Below, piece by piece: positions 16,880 to 26,115 of a DNA stretch of 64,000 bases. The translations under genes and the position numbers were made by a program. Each line of letters opens with the position of its first letter. Positions within the stretch are counted from its first letter, which is position 1. Source of the stretch: Neisseria sp. MVDL19-042950 (GTDB taxonomy: Bacteria > Pseudomonadota > Gammaproteobacteria > Burkholderiales > Neisseriaceae); the NCBI RefSeq assembly GCF_030504625.1, contig NZ_JAUKWH010000010.1:1-64000 (forward strand), in the 5' to 3' direction. A model generated the notes under the pieces. The model worked only from the letters and a program-made list of their open reading frames with translations. It had not been told where the DNA came from and did no database searches.

Positions 16880-17572
16880 ATGAATACACAATACTTTCCC
16901 AAACTGAAAAAAATATTTTTGAGTGCTTCTTTGATGGTATTGGCAGCCTGTGCAGGCAACCCTGCCAGCGGCCCCGTACCCGAAGGGCATTACCGCGTAC
17001 AGAGCGGCGATAACCTTTACCGCATCGGCTTGCGTTTCGGACAAAGTGTGAAAACATTGGCGGAATGGAATAATCTGCACGACACATCTAAAATCGAAGT
17101 CGGCCAAGTGTTGCGCGTCCGTTCGCGGGGTGTAATAACCGCTTCTTCTCCGCACCGCGCCGCTTCCCGCACAAGCGAGTCCCAACAAGTAGCACCGGTC
17201 AACCGCCTGAATTTGCAATGGCCGGTTGAAAACGGAGTTGCCAACATCATCGAACAATACAACGGCAACTCCAATAAAGGCATTGATATCAAAGGCGAAC
17301 CGGGCACGCCTGTTAAAGCCGCCGCTTCAGGAAAAGTGCTGTATGCCGGAGAGGGTTTGCGCGGATACGGTAAACTGGTGTTGGTGAGCCATAACAGCAG
17401 CACGTTGACTGCCTATGCGCATAACGATAGTATCAGTGTGCAAAAAGGCCAAACCGTTCAGCAGGGGCAAACCATTGCCACAATGGGCAGCACGGATACC
17501 GATCGCGTGAAGCTGCATTTTGAAGTACGGATTAACGGAAAAGCCGTCAATCCGATGTTGTATTTGCGTTGA
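16880..17572 (+). CDS. nlpD: NlpD-like lipoprotein: LysM plus degenerate LytM (M23) domain
   Basis: The 230-residue protein has a lipoprotein signal with LAAC (Cys near residue 20). A LysM domain binding peptidoglycan (HYRVQSGDNLYRIGLRFG to VGQVLRVR) lies at about 37-82, and a C-terminal M23 domain at about 130-225. The first zinc-ligand motif, normally HxGxD, reads NKGIDIKG, so a ligand histidine is missing. This is typical of NlpD and EnvC, which do not cut peptidoglycan themselves but activate amidases during daughter-cell separation. The usual neighbours of nlpD (surE, pcm, rpoS) are not here. I infer amidase activation from the family. Confidence 0.85.
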   Translation: MNTQYFPKLKKIFLSASLMVLAACAGNPASGPVPEGHYRVQSGDNLYRIGLRFGQSVKTLAEWNNLHDTSKIEVGQVLRVRSRGVITASSPHRAASRTSESQQVAPVNRLNLQWPVENGVANIIEQYNGNSNKGIDIKGEPGTPVKAAASGKVLYAGEGLRGYGKLVLVSHNSSTLTAYAHNDSISVQKGQTVQQGQTIATMGSTDTDRVKLHFEVRINGKAVNPMLYLR

Positions 17573-17592
17573 TTTGAAAACGGAAAATGAAG

Positions 17593-17636
17593 TGTTTGAG
17601 GCCGTCTGAAAACACGTTTTCAGACGGCCTCAAACA
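17593..17636 (+). terminator. Extended DUS hairpin terminator
   Basis: A perfect 21-bp inverted repeat (17593-17613 and 17616-17636) with a 2-nt loop has a DUS core. It lies about 20 bp after the NlpD-like gene. Confidence 0.8.
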
Positions 17637-17800
17637 TTGAAAAAATTTATTTTGCTTTTTGTTAATAACTATTTATAAAGTTGTTGTAATGTATTCCAAT
17701 ACCATTTAGCCATGAAAATAAACCGTTGGGCAAATATTTGAATACCCATACGGCATTTGCTTTATTCTGCAATCTCAAAAAATTAATAAGGAATACAGCT

Positions 17801-18001
17801 ATGCGTATGAGTGTTTTTTTACTCGCAGCAGTATTGGTAGGTGGAACGTATTATTTACAAGAAAGCCCTGAACTCAAACAAAGCATTAAGCAGACTTTTA
17901 GTCGCGAAAACTTGTTTGAAGTAAAATTTAAGGATGCTGAAAAGCAAAAAGAATACGAAAAGAACAAATCATCATTGTTCTACTCATCTTCACAATCATA
18001 A
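17801..18001 (+). CDS. Small exported or membrane-anchored protein, 66 residues
   Basis: From ATG 17801 (AAGGA ribosome site at good distance) the product begins MRMSVFLLAAVLVGGTYYLQ, a single hydrophobic segment. A charged Lys/Glu-rich tail follows (FKDAEKQKEYEKNKSSLF). A longer in-frame start at 17726 would add a segment with no ribosome site. I do not recognise the family. The hydrophobic start suggests a membrane-anchored or secreted peptide. It is followed by its own DUS terminator, which supports it being a real transcription unit. Confidence 0.55.
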   Translation: MRMSVFLLAAVLVGGTYYLQESPELKQSIKQTFSRENLFEVKFKDAEKQKEYEKNKSSLFYSSSQS

Positions 18002-18017
18002 TCAGCCAAGAGCATGT

Positions 18018-18053
18018 AAAAAGGCCGTCTGAAAACTTTCAGACGGCCTTTTT
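18018..18053. terminator. Bidirectional DUS-pair terminator
   Basis: A 17-bp inverted repeat (AAAAAGGCCGTCTGAAA and its complement) lies between the small protein gene (+) and dcd (-), with T-runs on both strands. Confidence 0.85.
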
Positions 18054-18057
18054 AATA

Positions 18058-18624
18058 TCAGGTTTTAGGCAGAGTTACGCCTGTTTGCCCCATGTATTTG
18101 CCTTTTCGGTCTTTGTAAGAGGTTTCGCAAATTTCATCACTTTCAAAAAACAATACTTGTGCTACACCTTCGCCGGCATATATTTTTGCAGGCAGCGGTG
18201 TGGTGTTGGAGAACTCAAGCGTAACGTAACCTTCCCATTCCGGTTCGAACGGAGTTACATTCACGATAATGCCGCAGCGTGCATAAGTGGACTTACCCAA
18301 ACATACGGTTAATACGTTGCGCGGAATACGGAAATATTCCACCGTACGGGCCAGAGCGAAAGAATTCGGCGGAATAATGCAATAATCGTCTTCAACGGTT
18401 ACAAAGTTGCGGGTATCGAAATTTTTCGGGTCGACAATCGTGCTATTGATGTTGGTAAAAATTTTGAATTCATTGGCACAACGGATATCGTAACCATAGC
18501 TTGATGTGCCGTAAGAAATGATTTTTTTTCCGTCGATTTCCTTAATCTGGTTCGGTTCGAACGGTTCGATCATGCCGTGTTGTTCGCTCATCCGGCGTAT
18601 CCATTTGTCGGATTTAATGCTCAT
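18058..18624 (-). CDS. dcd: dCTP deaminase
   Basis: The enzyme converts dCTP to dUTP and so feeds dTMP synthesis. The 188-residue protein has the usual length and motifs: KSDKWIRRM at the start, [15 protein letters not shown] near residue 42, the active-site block [52 protein letters not shown] (about 109-160), and a C-terminal [21 protein letters not shown] lies before the ATG. Confidence 0.97.
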   Translation of the reverse strand: MSIKSDKWIRRMSEQHGMIEPFEPNQIKEIDGKKIISYGTSSYGYDIRCANEFKIFTNINSTIVDPKNFDTRNFVTVEDDYCIIPPNSFALARTVEYFRIPRNVLTVCLGKSTYARCGIIVNVTPFEPEWEGYVTLEFSNTTPLPAKIYAGEGVAQVLFFESDEICETSYKDRKGKYMGQTGVTLPKT

Positions 18625-18729
18625 AATGTTTCCTTGTTTTCATCAATATACCGTCGCGTTACATTTCAGACGGCCTGTATTCGATGGGTTTAAATCGTAT
18701 GGTTCTGTCAAATCGGTGGCAGGGAAGGT

Positions 18730-19629
18730 TTATTCCTGCCAGCCGCCCAAATAGCCTACCAGTTCTTCCAGCATAGTGCTTAAGGCTTCCGTCATCAGAA
18801 TTTGTGAAGCAAAAGTAAGGCTGGCCGCATCATCGCCGTGGCCTTCGGCTTCTTCTTGCAGAATATCAAGATACTGGATGCGTTTTAAGGTAAAGTCTTG
18901 GGTAAGGATAAAAGCAATTTGTTCACGCCATACGAGGCCGAGTTGGGTAACGGTTTTGCCGTTTTTGACGTGCTGGATCACCTCATCGGCGGTCAGATCT
19001 TGTTTGGATACTTTTACAACAGGAGCAACATCGCCGGTACCTTTCAGTTCGCAGTCGCTATCCAGCTCGAAACCGCCTTCCGCTGCACCACGTAATAACC
19101 ATTCGGTCATCAGGCTGCCCGGAGATTGTTTGGTGTTGGGAAGATGGGCTTCAAGGCCGCCTAAAGCCTCGCGAAGTTTGGTTAGCATGCCCTCGGCTTT
19201 GCTTGAAGAGGCATTATTTATAAACAAATAGCCGTGTTTGGTATCGAAAATGGCTTGCGTGCGGCTGCTACGGGTAAAGGCGCGTGGTAGCAAATCGTCG
19301 GTAATTTGTTCTTTTAATTCTTGTTTTTCTTTACGGCCTACATTGCGGGCTTCAGCATTTTGTATTTCGACAATACGTTCATCCAGAATGTCGCGAATAA
19401 CGCCGGCAGGCAACACTTTCTCTTCTTTTTTCAATGCAATGCGCCATGTGTAGTCGGCAGGGAATACGGTTTCGGGTGAAAAAGGAACCGGTGCGGCAAA
19501 GCCTTCGCTAAACCAGTCCAAACCCATGCACGGGGTGAATTCTGCTTCGGTAAGTTTGGCTGCCAGCGTTTCCAGCTCGGGCAGTTTGTTTTTGTTCAGA
19601 GGGTAAAAGCTGATTTGTTTGAACCACAT
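18730..19629 (-). CDS. rdgC: Recombination-associated protein RdgC
   Basis: RdgC is a ring-shaped DNA-binding protein that limits RecA activity. In Neisseria it is linked to pilin antigenic variation. The 299-residue protein has typical sequence: MWFKQISFYPL at the start, GLDWFSEGFAAPVPFSPE near residue 38, SSRTQAIFDTKHGYLFINNASSSKAE near 120, and MTEWLLRGAAEGGFELDSDCELKG near 173. It is encoded on the strand opposite to the tRNA-Glu, whose promoter lies about 80 bp upstream of its start. Confidence 0.95.
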   Translation of the reverse strand: MWFKQISFYPLNKNKLPELETLAAKLTEAEFTPCMGLDWFSEGFAAPVPFSPETVFPADYTWRIALKKEEKVLPAGVIRDILDERIVEIQNAEARNVGRKEKQELKEQITDDLLPRAFTRSSRTQAIFDTKHGYLFINNASSSKAEGMLTKLREALGGLEAHLPNTKQSPGSLMTEWLLRGAAEGGFELDSDCELKGTGDVAPVVKVSKQDLTADEVIQHVKNGKTVTQLGLVWREQIAFILTQDFTLKRIQYLDILQEEAEGHGDDAASLTFASQILMTEALSTMLEELVGYLGGWQE

Positions 19630-19705
19630 GGCATTTCTTTCATTTTAAACCGGTGCATTATACAGCAGCCAAAGAGCGTCTGAAAGGTAATATGCCTTCG
19701 TTTTA

Positions 19706-19734
19706 TTGACAAGCCGGTTCTATATCGGTATAGT
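19706..19734 (+). promoter_or_regulatory. Sigma-70 promoter of tRNA-Glu
   Basis: TTGACA (19706-19711), a 17-nt spacer and TATAGT (19729-19734) are followed by a GC-rich discriminator (GCCCG), as usual for stringently controlled stable RNA genes. The tRNA starts 16 nt after the -10 box. Confidence 0.8.
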
Positions 19735-19749
19735 GCCCGACTCGGTTAC

Positions 19750-19825
19750 GCGCCCATCGTCTAGAGGCCTAGGACACTGCCCTTTCACGGCGGCAACCGG
19801 GGTTCGAATCCCCGTGGGCGTGCCA
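19750..19825 (+). tRNA. tRNA-Glu (anticodon TTC)
   Basis: The 76-nt sequence folds as a standard cloverleaf. The acceptor arm is GCGCCCA with TGGGCGT. The anticodon stem CTGCC/GGCGG carries loop CTTTCAC with anticodon TTC at 19784-19786. The T-loop reads GGTTCGAATCC and the 3' CCA is encoded. It closely resembles E. coli tRNA-Glu. Confidence 0.97.
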
Positions 19826-19832
19826 GATTTTT

Positions 19833-19870
19833 AAAAGCCTCTTTAAGAAGAATTTCTTAAGAGGCTTTTT
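19833..19870 (+). terminator. Intrinsic terminator of tRNA-Glu
   Basis: AAAAGCCTCTTTAAGAAG pairs imperfectly with TTTCTTAAGAGGCTTTT, followed by TTTT. It is not DUS-based, unlike most terminators here. Confidence 0.8.
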
Positions 19871-19924
19871 TCATAAGCCATTCATTTTTGGATTACTTTG
19901 TTTCTGAAACATTCTTTTCTAAAT

Positions 19925-20623
19925 TTAAGTTTGGACATCAAGCAAATAACCTATTAAACCGGTGCTTGCGAGTGCGACCGTACCCCATAGTAATACGCGT
20001 ATTAATGCCGGTTTTGTGGGAGCTCCTCCTAATTTTGCCGATAAATAACCCAGTATTCCCAATCCTGTCAGCGTGCTGGCGGCCAGTATCGGCATCATGA
20101 TGAAAGTAGGGCTGAGAACGGCTACCAATACCGGTAAAACTGCTCCGATACAAAATGCAAAGGCCGAGGCTGCTGCTGCCTGTAAAGGCTTGGCTTTCAT
20201 TTCTTCGATAATGCCGATTTCGTCGCGTGCATGAGCTTCTAAAGCATTATGTGCGGTAAGTGCGCAGGCCACTTGGTAAGCGAGGGTTTTGTCCAGCCCC
20301 CGACTTTGGTAAATATCGGCTAGCTCGGTTAATTCTTTGTCGGGATTATGGGTGAGTTCGTGGGTTTCTTTGACAAGATCTGCTTTTTCGGTATCTGCTT
20401 GACTGGAAACGGATACATATTCTCCCGCAGCCATTGATACGGCACCTCCAACCAATGCGGCAATACCGGTAATGAGTAAAGTTGATGAATCGGGCTTGGT
20501 GGCGGCTAGCCCCATTAGCAGGCTGGCGGTGGAAATCAATCCGTCGTTAGCACCTAGTACGCTAGCCCGTAGCCAGTTATTACGTTGGCTGAAGTGTGGT
20601 TCGATATGCCAAGAACGACTCAT
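19925..20623 (-). CDS. VIT1/CCC1-family (DUF125-type) transporter
   Basis: The 232-residue membrane protein has the VIT/CCC1 family pattern. NNWLRASVLGANDGLISTASLLMGLAA is the first span with its conserved Asn-Asp-Gly, and GGAVSMAAGEYVSVSSQADTEKADL lies near residue 60. A helical cytoplasmic metal-binding-type domain rich in Glu (about 85-145) follows, then three more spans. Family members export iron or manganese from the cytosol in plants and yeast. Metal transport here is inferred from the family. A GGAGAG ribosome site precedes the ATG. Confidence 0.9.
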   Translation of the reverse strand: MSRSWHIEPHFSQRNNWLRASVLGANDGLISTASLLMGLAATKPDSSTLLITGIAALVGGAVSMAAGEYVSVSSQADTEKADLVKETHELTHNPDKELTELADIYQSRGLDKTLAYQVACALTAHNALEAHARDEIGIIEEMKAKPLQAAAASAFAFCIGAVLPVLVAVLSPTFIMMPILAASTLTGLGILGYLSAKLGGAPTKPALIRVLLWGTVALASTGLIGYLLDVQT

Positions 20624-20931
20624 GGTTTTGTCTCTCCGCGGATGTTAAGGTTAGATGATAAGAGGCCGTCTGAAAAACATTGAATGGTAAGGGAAAGCAG
20701 TTGGCCTATGGATAATTATATTTTTGATAACAGGGGTTTACTGTTTTTATGTTGCGTTAGAGTGTTATGGTGCTGTTTAAATTCACAATGATTGCGGCTG
20801 TTGTCTGAAGGTTGATTGTTTGTTTATGAGGCCGTCTGAAAAGTTTCAGACGGCCTCGTTTGTGTGTGGCGGTACATCGGTTGGTACGATAATAGGCTGA
20901 TGTGTCGGATGATTGCCGGAAATGTTCCGAA
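20624..20931. other. Intergenic region between the VIT-family and alcohol dehydrogenase genes
   Basis: The 308 bp contain one lone DUS near 20662, an inverted DUS pair at 20828-20857 and otherwise nothing I can assign. A promoter for the VIT-family gene must lie here. Confidence 0.5.
20828..20857 (-). terminator. DUS-pair hairpin behind the alcohol dehydrogenase gene
   Basis: GAGGCCGTCTGAAA and its complement lie about 75 bp after the stop of the dehydrogenase gene on the minus strand. Confidence 0.65.
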
Positions 20932-21951
20932 TCATGCAAAATCGTTTTTCAATACGATGCGGTATCGTACCTTGCCATCACGCAAGCGTTGTAAAGCGTC
21001 GTTGATTTTTGACATTGGAAATTCTTCTGCAATTGGTTTGATGTTTTTACGGGCGGCAAAATCCATCATCATGCGCAATTGTATCGGTGAACCGGTAGAA
21101 GAGCCGGTTAAAGATCTGGCACCGTTGATTAAGGAAAAAGCATGAATTTCAAGTGGTTCGAGCACTGCGCCGACAATATGCAACTTACCTTCAAGTTTCA
21201 ATAAATTCATGTAAGCACTCCAGTTTAACGGCACATTTACGGTAGAAACGATTAAGTCCAAACTGCCTTTGGCAGAATCGAGAGAGGCTGGATCGGTGGA
21301 ATCAAGAATATGGTGTGCTCCCATCGCTCTGATCTCATCGTATTTGGCAGGATTTGAGCTGAATGCGGTTACTTCGCAGCCCCAAGCATTAAAAAAAGCC
21401 AGAGCCAGATGTCCTAAACCGCCTATACCGATAACGCCGATTTTGTATCCTGCATGGATGCCGTGTTGCAATAGCGGTTCAAACACCGTAATTCCACCGC
21501 ATAGCAAAGGCCCTGCTTTGGCAATATCCATACCTTCGGGGATGGGAATGACCCATTGCCATTGGGCGCGCACTTTATCGGCAAAGCCGCCCATGTGTAC
21601 TATCGTAGGTACGGCTTCATTGCAATAGCCTGCATTGCCTCCGATACAGGGATTGCAATGTTGGCATGAAGCCGCCGTCCAACCCACCCCTACTGTTTGG
21701 CCTATATGCAGTCCTTTGGTATTGCTGCCGAGGCGCACGATTTTACCGATAATTTCATGGCCGGCCACCAGCGGGTAGCTGCTGTAACCCCATGCGTTAT
21801 CGATCATTGAAATATCGGAATGGCAGATGCCGCAGTAATGCACTTTGATTTCAACTTCATCGGCTTTTAAGTTGCCTGCATCATAATCGTAGCGCGTTAA
21901 AGTGGAGTGGGGTGAGGTTGCTGCATAGGCACGGATGATATTTTCTGACAT
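20932..21951 (-). CDS. Zinc-dependent alcohol/aldehyde dehydrogenase (MDR family, YahK/Ahr-like)
   Basis: The 339-residue protein has a catalytic zinc site ([11 protein letters not shown] near residue 39, GHEIIGKI near 63) and a structural zinc cluster ([15 protein letters not shown] near 94-108). The nucleotide-binding fold reads [20 protein letters not shown] near 173. This cluster pattern belongs to the cinnamyl-alcohol-dehydrogenase-like branch that usually reduces aldehydes with NADPH. The exact substrate is not evident. The residues after the Rossmann glycines ([10 protein letters not shown]) fit NADP use. AAAGGA precedes the ATG. Confidence 0.92.
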   Translation of the reverse strand: MSENIIRAYAATSPHSTLTRYDYDAGNLKADEVEIKVHYCGICHSDISMIDNAWGYSSYPLVAGHEIIGKIVRLGSNTKGLHIGQTVGVGWTAASCQHCNPCIGGNAGYCNEAVPTIVHMGGFADKVRAQWQWVIPIPEGMDIAKAGPLLCGGITVFEPLLQHGIHAGYKIGVIGIGGLGHLALAFFNAWGCEVTAFSSNPAKYDEIRAMGAHHILDSTDPASLDSAKGSLDLIVSTVNVPLNWSAYMNLLKLEGKLHIVGAVLEPLEIHAFSLINGARSLTGSSTGSPIQLRMMMDFAARKNIKPIAEEFPMSKINDALQRLRDGKVRYRIVLKNDFA

Positions 21952-22556
21952 GGGATATCCTTTCGTTAGATTCCGATAGGAGGCCGTCTGAAATACTTTA
22001 ATTGCACAGAAACCGATCTTTAAGACGGCCTGTATATCTGGATTGGTTTATTGCTTGAGGAATGTAGGGTGCAAGTGCGGCGGTTTGGAACGTTCTTGTG
22101 TTCTGATTGGAATTATAGACACTTTTAGGGATGGTAAGTTGTGTAGGACGATACTTCTTTAATTCCTGAATATTAAAGTATAGATTGTCGCTTGATAGTG
22201 GCAGACTAGAGTCGAGGAAGGCTGATACTAAAAAGTAAGAAAAACAACACTTGGAAAAATTTATGGGAGTGAATTTGTGTGAAGTGAATATAGTAAATAT
22301 AATTTAACAATCGTAATATTAGAACAGTAACTAAAAAAATAATGTGAGCAAAATAGTAAATTAGGTAGTAGTATCATTGTTTAATTACTTTGAGTAGTCA
22401 ATATTTACCTTTTATCTGAGAATAATCGAGAACTCTCAAAGAAAATGTTATGCTGATGCACCTTGCATATGGCTGCTTGTTTGGCGAAGCAGGCCGAATT
22501 GCCATTATTTTTTAGATACATTACGAATATACCGATCATACAAAAGCTATAAAAAC
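21952..22556. other. AT-rich intergenic region upstream of the type I secretion operon
   Basis: About 600 bp carry one full DUS near the left end, a degenerate one at about 22020-22031, and no credible gene. The right two thirds are clearly AT-rich. The secretion operon promoter should lie here, but I see no strong consensus pair and do not assign one. Confidence 0.6.
21981..21992 (+). repeat. Single DNA uptake sequence (representative lone DUS)
   Basis: AGGCCGTCTGAA is the AG-DUS of Neisseria. Other lone intergenic copies are at 9359-9370, 15165-15176 and 15995-16006 (reverse orientation). The many paired copies are listed as terminators. The DUS is the recognition signal for DNA uptake by type IV pilus-based competence. 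Confidence 0.9.
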
Positions 22557-23822
22557 ATGCAAAATCTTACGCCCACGTCCCCTATCAAAGGTTGGCTGAA
22601 ATATTCAGTAGCCTCCCTCATTCTGTTTTTCAGTGTTCAGCCCGCTTATGCGCAGGAACTGAAAGATATCCTTCGTAGAGCATTGGTTTCTGATCCCATC
22701 CTGCAAGAAGCAAAAGCAAATGAAAATGCGGCCAAAAGTATAACCAAGGCAACTCGGGCAAGGCATTATCCCGTACTTGCTTTAACCGGCACTCAAGTTC
22801 TCAAACAAAAAAACAAATATACGAGCAGTAACAGAGATAATGGCTTGGGCGTGCGCGGCAGTTTGAACCTGTATTCGTGGGGCGCGATTAATGCGGCCGT
22901 TAAAAGAGAAAAAAATAAAGAAACTTACCACCACTATAAATATTTCGAAACACAAGAACAGTTGGGTAGTGAGATTGGGAAGTTATATTTAACGGCTCTT
23001 CGCGCAAAAGAATCTTTGGCAGTTAGTCAACAAAGCTTGAATAGACACAATAACCTGTTAAAAGATTTAGATATTATTGTGAAATATGATGCAGGCCGCC
23101 GTTCCGAACTGGTTGAAGCCCAGGCACGGCGGCTGCAAGTGGAAACCACAATATCTCAATTAAATAGAACAATGGAATTGGCTTTGAGCCGTTTATCAAA
23201 ATATACTGCGTCTCCTATATCCGCTAAAGATTTGAAAGACCCGTTCCGAAATTACACTGCGTCTTCGTTGATTAAGCAATATAAAAGCAATGATAAAGGC
23301 CTTAATCCTTCTTATTTGGCACAACAAGCCGAACGGGAAAGTGTTAATGCCGACTTGGCTGTAGCCAAGGCAGAACGCTTACCTGCTCTCAATTTGGAAG
23401 GTAGTGCAACGCAAGATAACAAAGAGCTATATTTAAATTTGTCTTGGAACGTTTTGGATATGGCAGCCCGCCATAATGTGGAGAGAAATGCTCATGCCCT
23501 GATTGCTGCCGATGCCAAATCGGAGCAGATTTTACGTGAAGTAACAGAGAAAGCGCGTACCACCGAAATTGATATGGTGCAAAGTGAGCAACGTGCAGAG
23601 ATTACCGCGCAGCATATTGTGGCGCAAAAAGAAGTGGTTAAATCATATGAGCTGCAATTCAAAATTGCCCGCCGTACCTTAACGGATGTTTTGGGTTCAT
23701 ATAATGAGCTTGCCGGTATTGAGCAGGAGAATATCAATGCCCGTAACGACTTCAGAGATGCCGCACTTGAGTATTTGGTGGCTCAGTCTCAGGTTGCTAG
23801 CTGGTCAGGTATCAACCACTAA
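22557..23822 (+). CDS. TolC-family outer-membrane protein of a type I secretion system
   Basis: The 421-residue protein has a signal peptide (cleavage after QPAYA, near residue 32), then the two repeated TolC-type coiled-coil and strand halves: ELKDILRRALVSDPILQEAKANENAAKS near residue 35 and SYLAQQAERESVNADLAVAKAERLPALNLEGSA near 255. It would form the outer-membrane channel. It leads a three-gene operon with the ABC exporter and the membrane-fusion protein. No Shine-Dalgarno sequence is visible before the ATG, as for the next gene. It is most like the LapE-type channels that export giant adhesins. Confidence 0.9.
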   Translation: MQNLTPTSPIKGWLKYSVASLILFFSVQPAYAQELKDILRRALVSDPILQEAKANENAAKSITKATRARHYPVLALTGTQVLKQKNKYTSSNRDNGLGVRGSLNLYSWGAINAAVKREKNKETYHHYKYFETQEQLGSEIGKLYLTALRAKESLAVSQQSLNRHNNLLKDLDIIVKYDAGRRSELVEAQARRLQVETTISQLNRTMELALSRLSKYTASPISAKDLKDPFRNYTASSLIKQYKSNDKGLNPSYLAQQAERESVNADLAVAKAERLPALNLEGSATQDNKELYLNLSWNVLDMAARHNVERNAHALIAADAKSEQILREVTEKARTTEIDMVQSEQRAEITAQHIVAQKEVVKSYELQFKIARRTLTDVLGSYNELAGIEQENINARNDFRDAALEYLVAQSQVASWSGINH

Positions 23823-23864
23823 TATTAAAAAGAATTTATACATTATTTACGTGAAAACATTACC

Positions 23865-26045
23865 ATGAAATCAATTATCGAACACATCGCTTTAGCAACC
23901 CGTTTATTGGGTGCTCCGGTTTCTGAGGCGGCTCTTTCAGCAGAAGTTGTGCGGGATAAAAAGCTGAATGTTAATTTTCATTCTCTTACCGAAGTATTAA
24001 GAAGCCACGGTTTTGAAAATACACTCTCTAAGCGGAATCTGGAGGATATCCCTTCGTTAGCTGTGCCGGTCGTTATTATCTTGCATAATGAAGAAGCTGC
24101 GGTAATCACTAAGATCGAAGGTTCGGGGCGGGAGCGCAAATATCATGTGCGCCAGGCAGACGGATTGGCACAAGAGTTGGGTCAAGAGCAATTATCCATC
24201 TTGTATTTAGGCTACTGTTGGTTTATCAAACCCAAAATGGTTTCTGATACACGGTCCGAGTTGCCTGAATATCATTTGCCGAAATCATGGTTCTGGAAAG
24301 TTATCTGGCGTTTCCGCAGTTATTACTACCAAGTTATTTTGGCAACCTTTATTATCAATTTTTTGGCTTTGGTCAGCTCATTGTATGTTATGAACGTATA
24401 TGACCGAGTTATTCCAAACCAAGCTTATGAAACATTATGGGTGCTGAGTATAGGGGTAATTTTAGCTATTACGTTTGAATTCGCAGCCAAAATGATACGG
24501 GGTCATTTAACCGATATCGCCGGAAAAAAAGCGGATTTGATTATCAGCTCGGCATTGTTCAGACGAGTGATGGCTTTGCGTTTGGCAGATCGACCGGCCT
24601 CATCAGGTTCTTATGCCAATAACCTGCGCGAGTTCGAAGCTGTGCGTGAATTTATGACCAGTGCCAGTTTGTTAACTTTGGTGGATTTACCTTTCCTACT
24701 CTTGTTTATTACCGTTATCGGTATTGTGGGCGGTAAATTGGCATTGGTGCCCTTAACGATCATCCCGATTGTTGTGGTTGTCGGTTTATTGGTGCAACGG
24801 CCATTATCACGCCATATCAATGAGTCGATGAAAGAGTCTTCACAACGTTCCGGTTTGGCGGTGGAAGCGATAGAAGGTATTGAAACTTTAAAAACCAATA
24901 ATGCTACGACTTGGGCACAGCAACGTTGGGACGAATATACTGCCAAGACATCTGCTTCATCTATCAAAGTAAAAGACACCAGCAACTTCATGGTAAATTT
25001 TGCCGTCAGCATGCAGCAGTTGAATACAGTATTTTTGGTATTGTTAGGTACTTATCTGATTCATGCTGATAATCCTGCTGACCGAATTACCATGGGTGCG
25101 TTGATTGCGTCCGTCATTCTTTCCGGACGTGCCTTGGCTCCATTGGCTCAGATTGCAGGCTTGGCAACCCGTTTCCAACAAGCTAAGTTGGCTTTGGAAG
25201 GCGTGAATAATATTGTAGAACGGCCTATTGAGCGTAATCCGGAACGTAAATATATTACTCTTGACCATGTACAAGGCAATATTACATTTGAGAATGTGTC
25301 ATTCAAGTACAAACAAGAAGGAAGTGCCGCAGTTAGTGATTTGCGCTTAAATATTCGCCCGGGTGAGAAAGTGGGTATTCTGGGACGGATCGGTAGCGGT
25401 AAGAGTACCATGCTCAAATTGGCGAGTGGATTGTATGATGCAGAATCAGGCAATGTTATGTTAGATGGCGTTGATATGCGTCAGCTCGATCCTAATTTTC
25501 TCCGTAATCAGGTAATGCTGTTAAGCCAATCTCCCCGTTTATTCTTGGGTACGTTGCGGGAAAATTTAGACTTGGCAAGGGTTGACGGTTATTCCAGTGA
25601 TCAAGATTTGTTAATTGCTCTGAAACGTTTCGGCCTTGACCGAATCATCCGCAGCCATCCACGCGGATTGGATATGCCTTTAGGTGAGGATGGTTTGGGG
25701 TTATCTGGAGGGCAAAAACAGATCATTGCTCTGGCTCGTATGACCTTGCGTAATCCCAAAGTTGTGTTACTCGATGAACCGACGACAGGTTTGGATCAAG
25801 CAACTGAACGTATGGCGCTGAATGCCGTGGCTCAGTGGGGTAAGGACCGTACACTGGTTGTGGTTACCCATCGTCCGCAAGTATTGCAAATCGTTAATCG
25901 CATTATCGTGATGGATAACGGCAAGGTTGTGATGGATGGTCCTCGTGATTTAGTTTTGCAGAAACTGATGCAAAATGAAAGTAACAAAGAAGAAAAACAG
26001 CTTCAAGCGACCAAACAACGCGAAGCTGTAGCTGCAGCCAATTAA
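23865..26045 (+). CDS. Type I secretion ABC exporter (RtxB/LapB-like)
   Basis: The 726-residue inner-membrane ATPase has three parts. An N-terminal C39-like domain (about 1-130) lacks the catalytic cysteine, as in exporters of RTX proteins whose substrates are not cleaved. A six-span membrane domain (about 155-430) follows. The nucleotide-binding domain has Walker A GRIGSGKST near residue 507, signature LSGGQKQ near 615, Walker B VVLLDEPTTGLD and the switch histidine in VVTHRP. The start is 42 bp after the TolC-like gene. An export role for the two large RTX proteins of this window is inferred from N- and C-terminal features, not shown. Confidence 0.93.
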   Translation: MKSIIEHIALATRLLGAPVSEAALSAEVVRDKKLNVNFHSLTEVLRSHGFENTLSKRNLEDIPSLAVPVVIILHNEEAAVITKIEGSGRERKYHVRQADGLAQELGQEQLSILYLGYCWFIKPKMVSDTRSELPEYHLPKSWFWKVIWRFRSYYYQVILATFIINFLALVSSLYVMNVYDRVIPNQAYETLWVLSIGVILAITFEFAAKMIRGHLTDIAGKKADLIISSALFRRVMALRLADRPASSGSYANNLREFEAVREFMTSASLLTLVDLPFLLLFITVIGIVGGKLALVPLTIIPIVVVVGLLVQRPLSRHINESMKESSQRSGLAVEAIEGIETLKTNNATTWAQQRWDEYTAKTSASSIKVKDTSNFMVNFAVSMQQLNTVFLVLLGTYLIHADNPADRITMGALIASVILSGRALAPLAQIAGLATRFQQAKLALEGVNNIVERPIERNPERKYITLDHVQGNITFENVSFKYKQEGSAAVSDLRLNIRPGEKVGILGRIGSGKSTMLKLASGLYDAESGNVMLDGVDMRQLDPNFLRNQVMLLSQSPRLFLGTLRENLDLARVDGYSSDQDLLIALKRFGLDRIIRSHPRGLDMPLGEDGLGLSGGQKQIIALARMTLRNPKVVLLDEPTTGLDQATERMALNAVAQWGKDRTLVVVTHRPQVLQIVNRIIVMDNGKVVMDGPRDLVLQKLMQNESNKEEKQLQATKQREAVAAAN

Positions 26046-26115
26046 TATCAAAATACCAAATATAATAAAAAGCCTTTCAGACGGCCTATAACCATACTGT
26101 GAAAGTATCATCATT

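Noticed and set aside
16227-17087. A 286-codon frame for fxsA starting at 17087
   Set aside because: It overlaps the start and signal peptide of the divergent NlpD-like gene, and the FxsA family begins at the ATG at 16697 with a good ribosome site.
23865-24260. Active C39 peptidase in the exporter
   Set aside because: The N-terminal domain has no catalytic cysteine, so it is the C39-like form that binds but does not cut the substrate.
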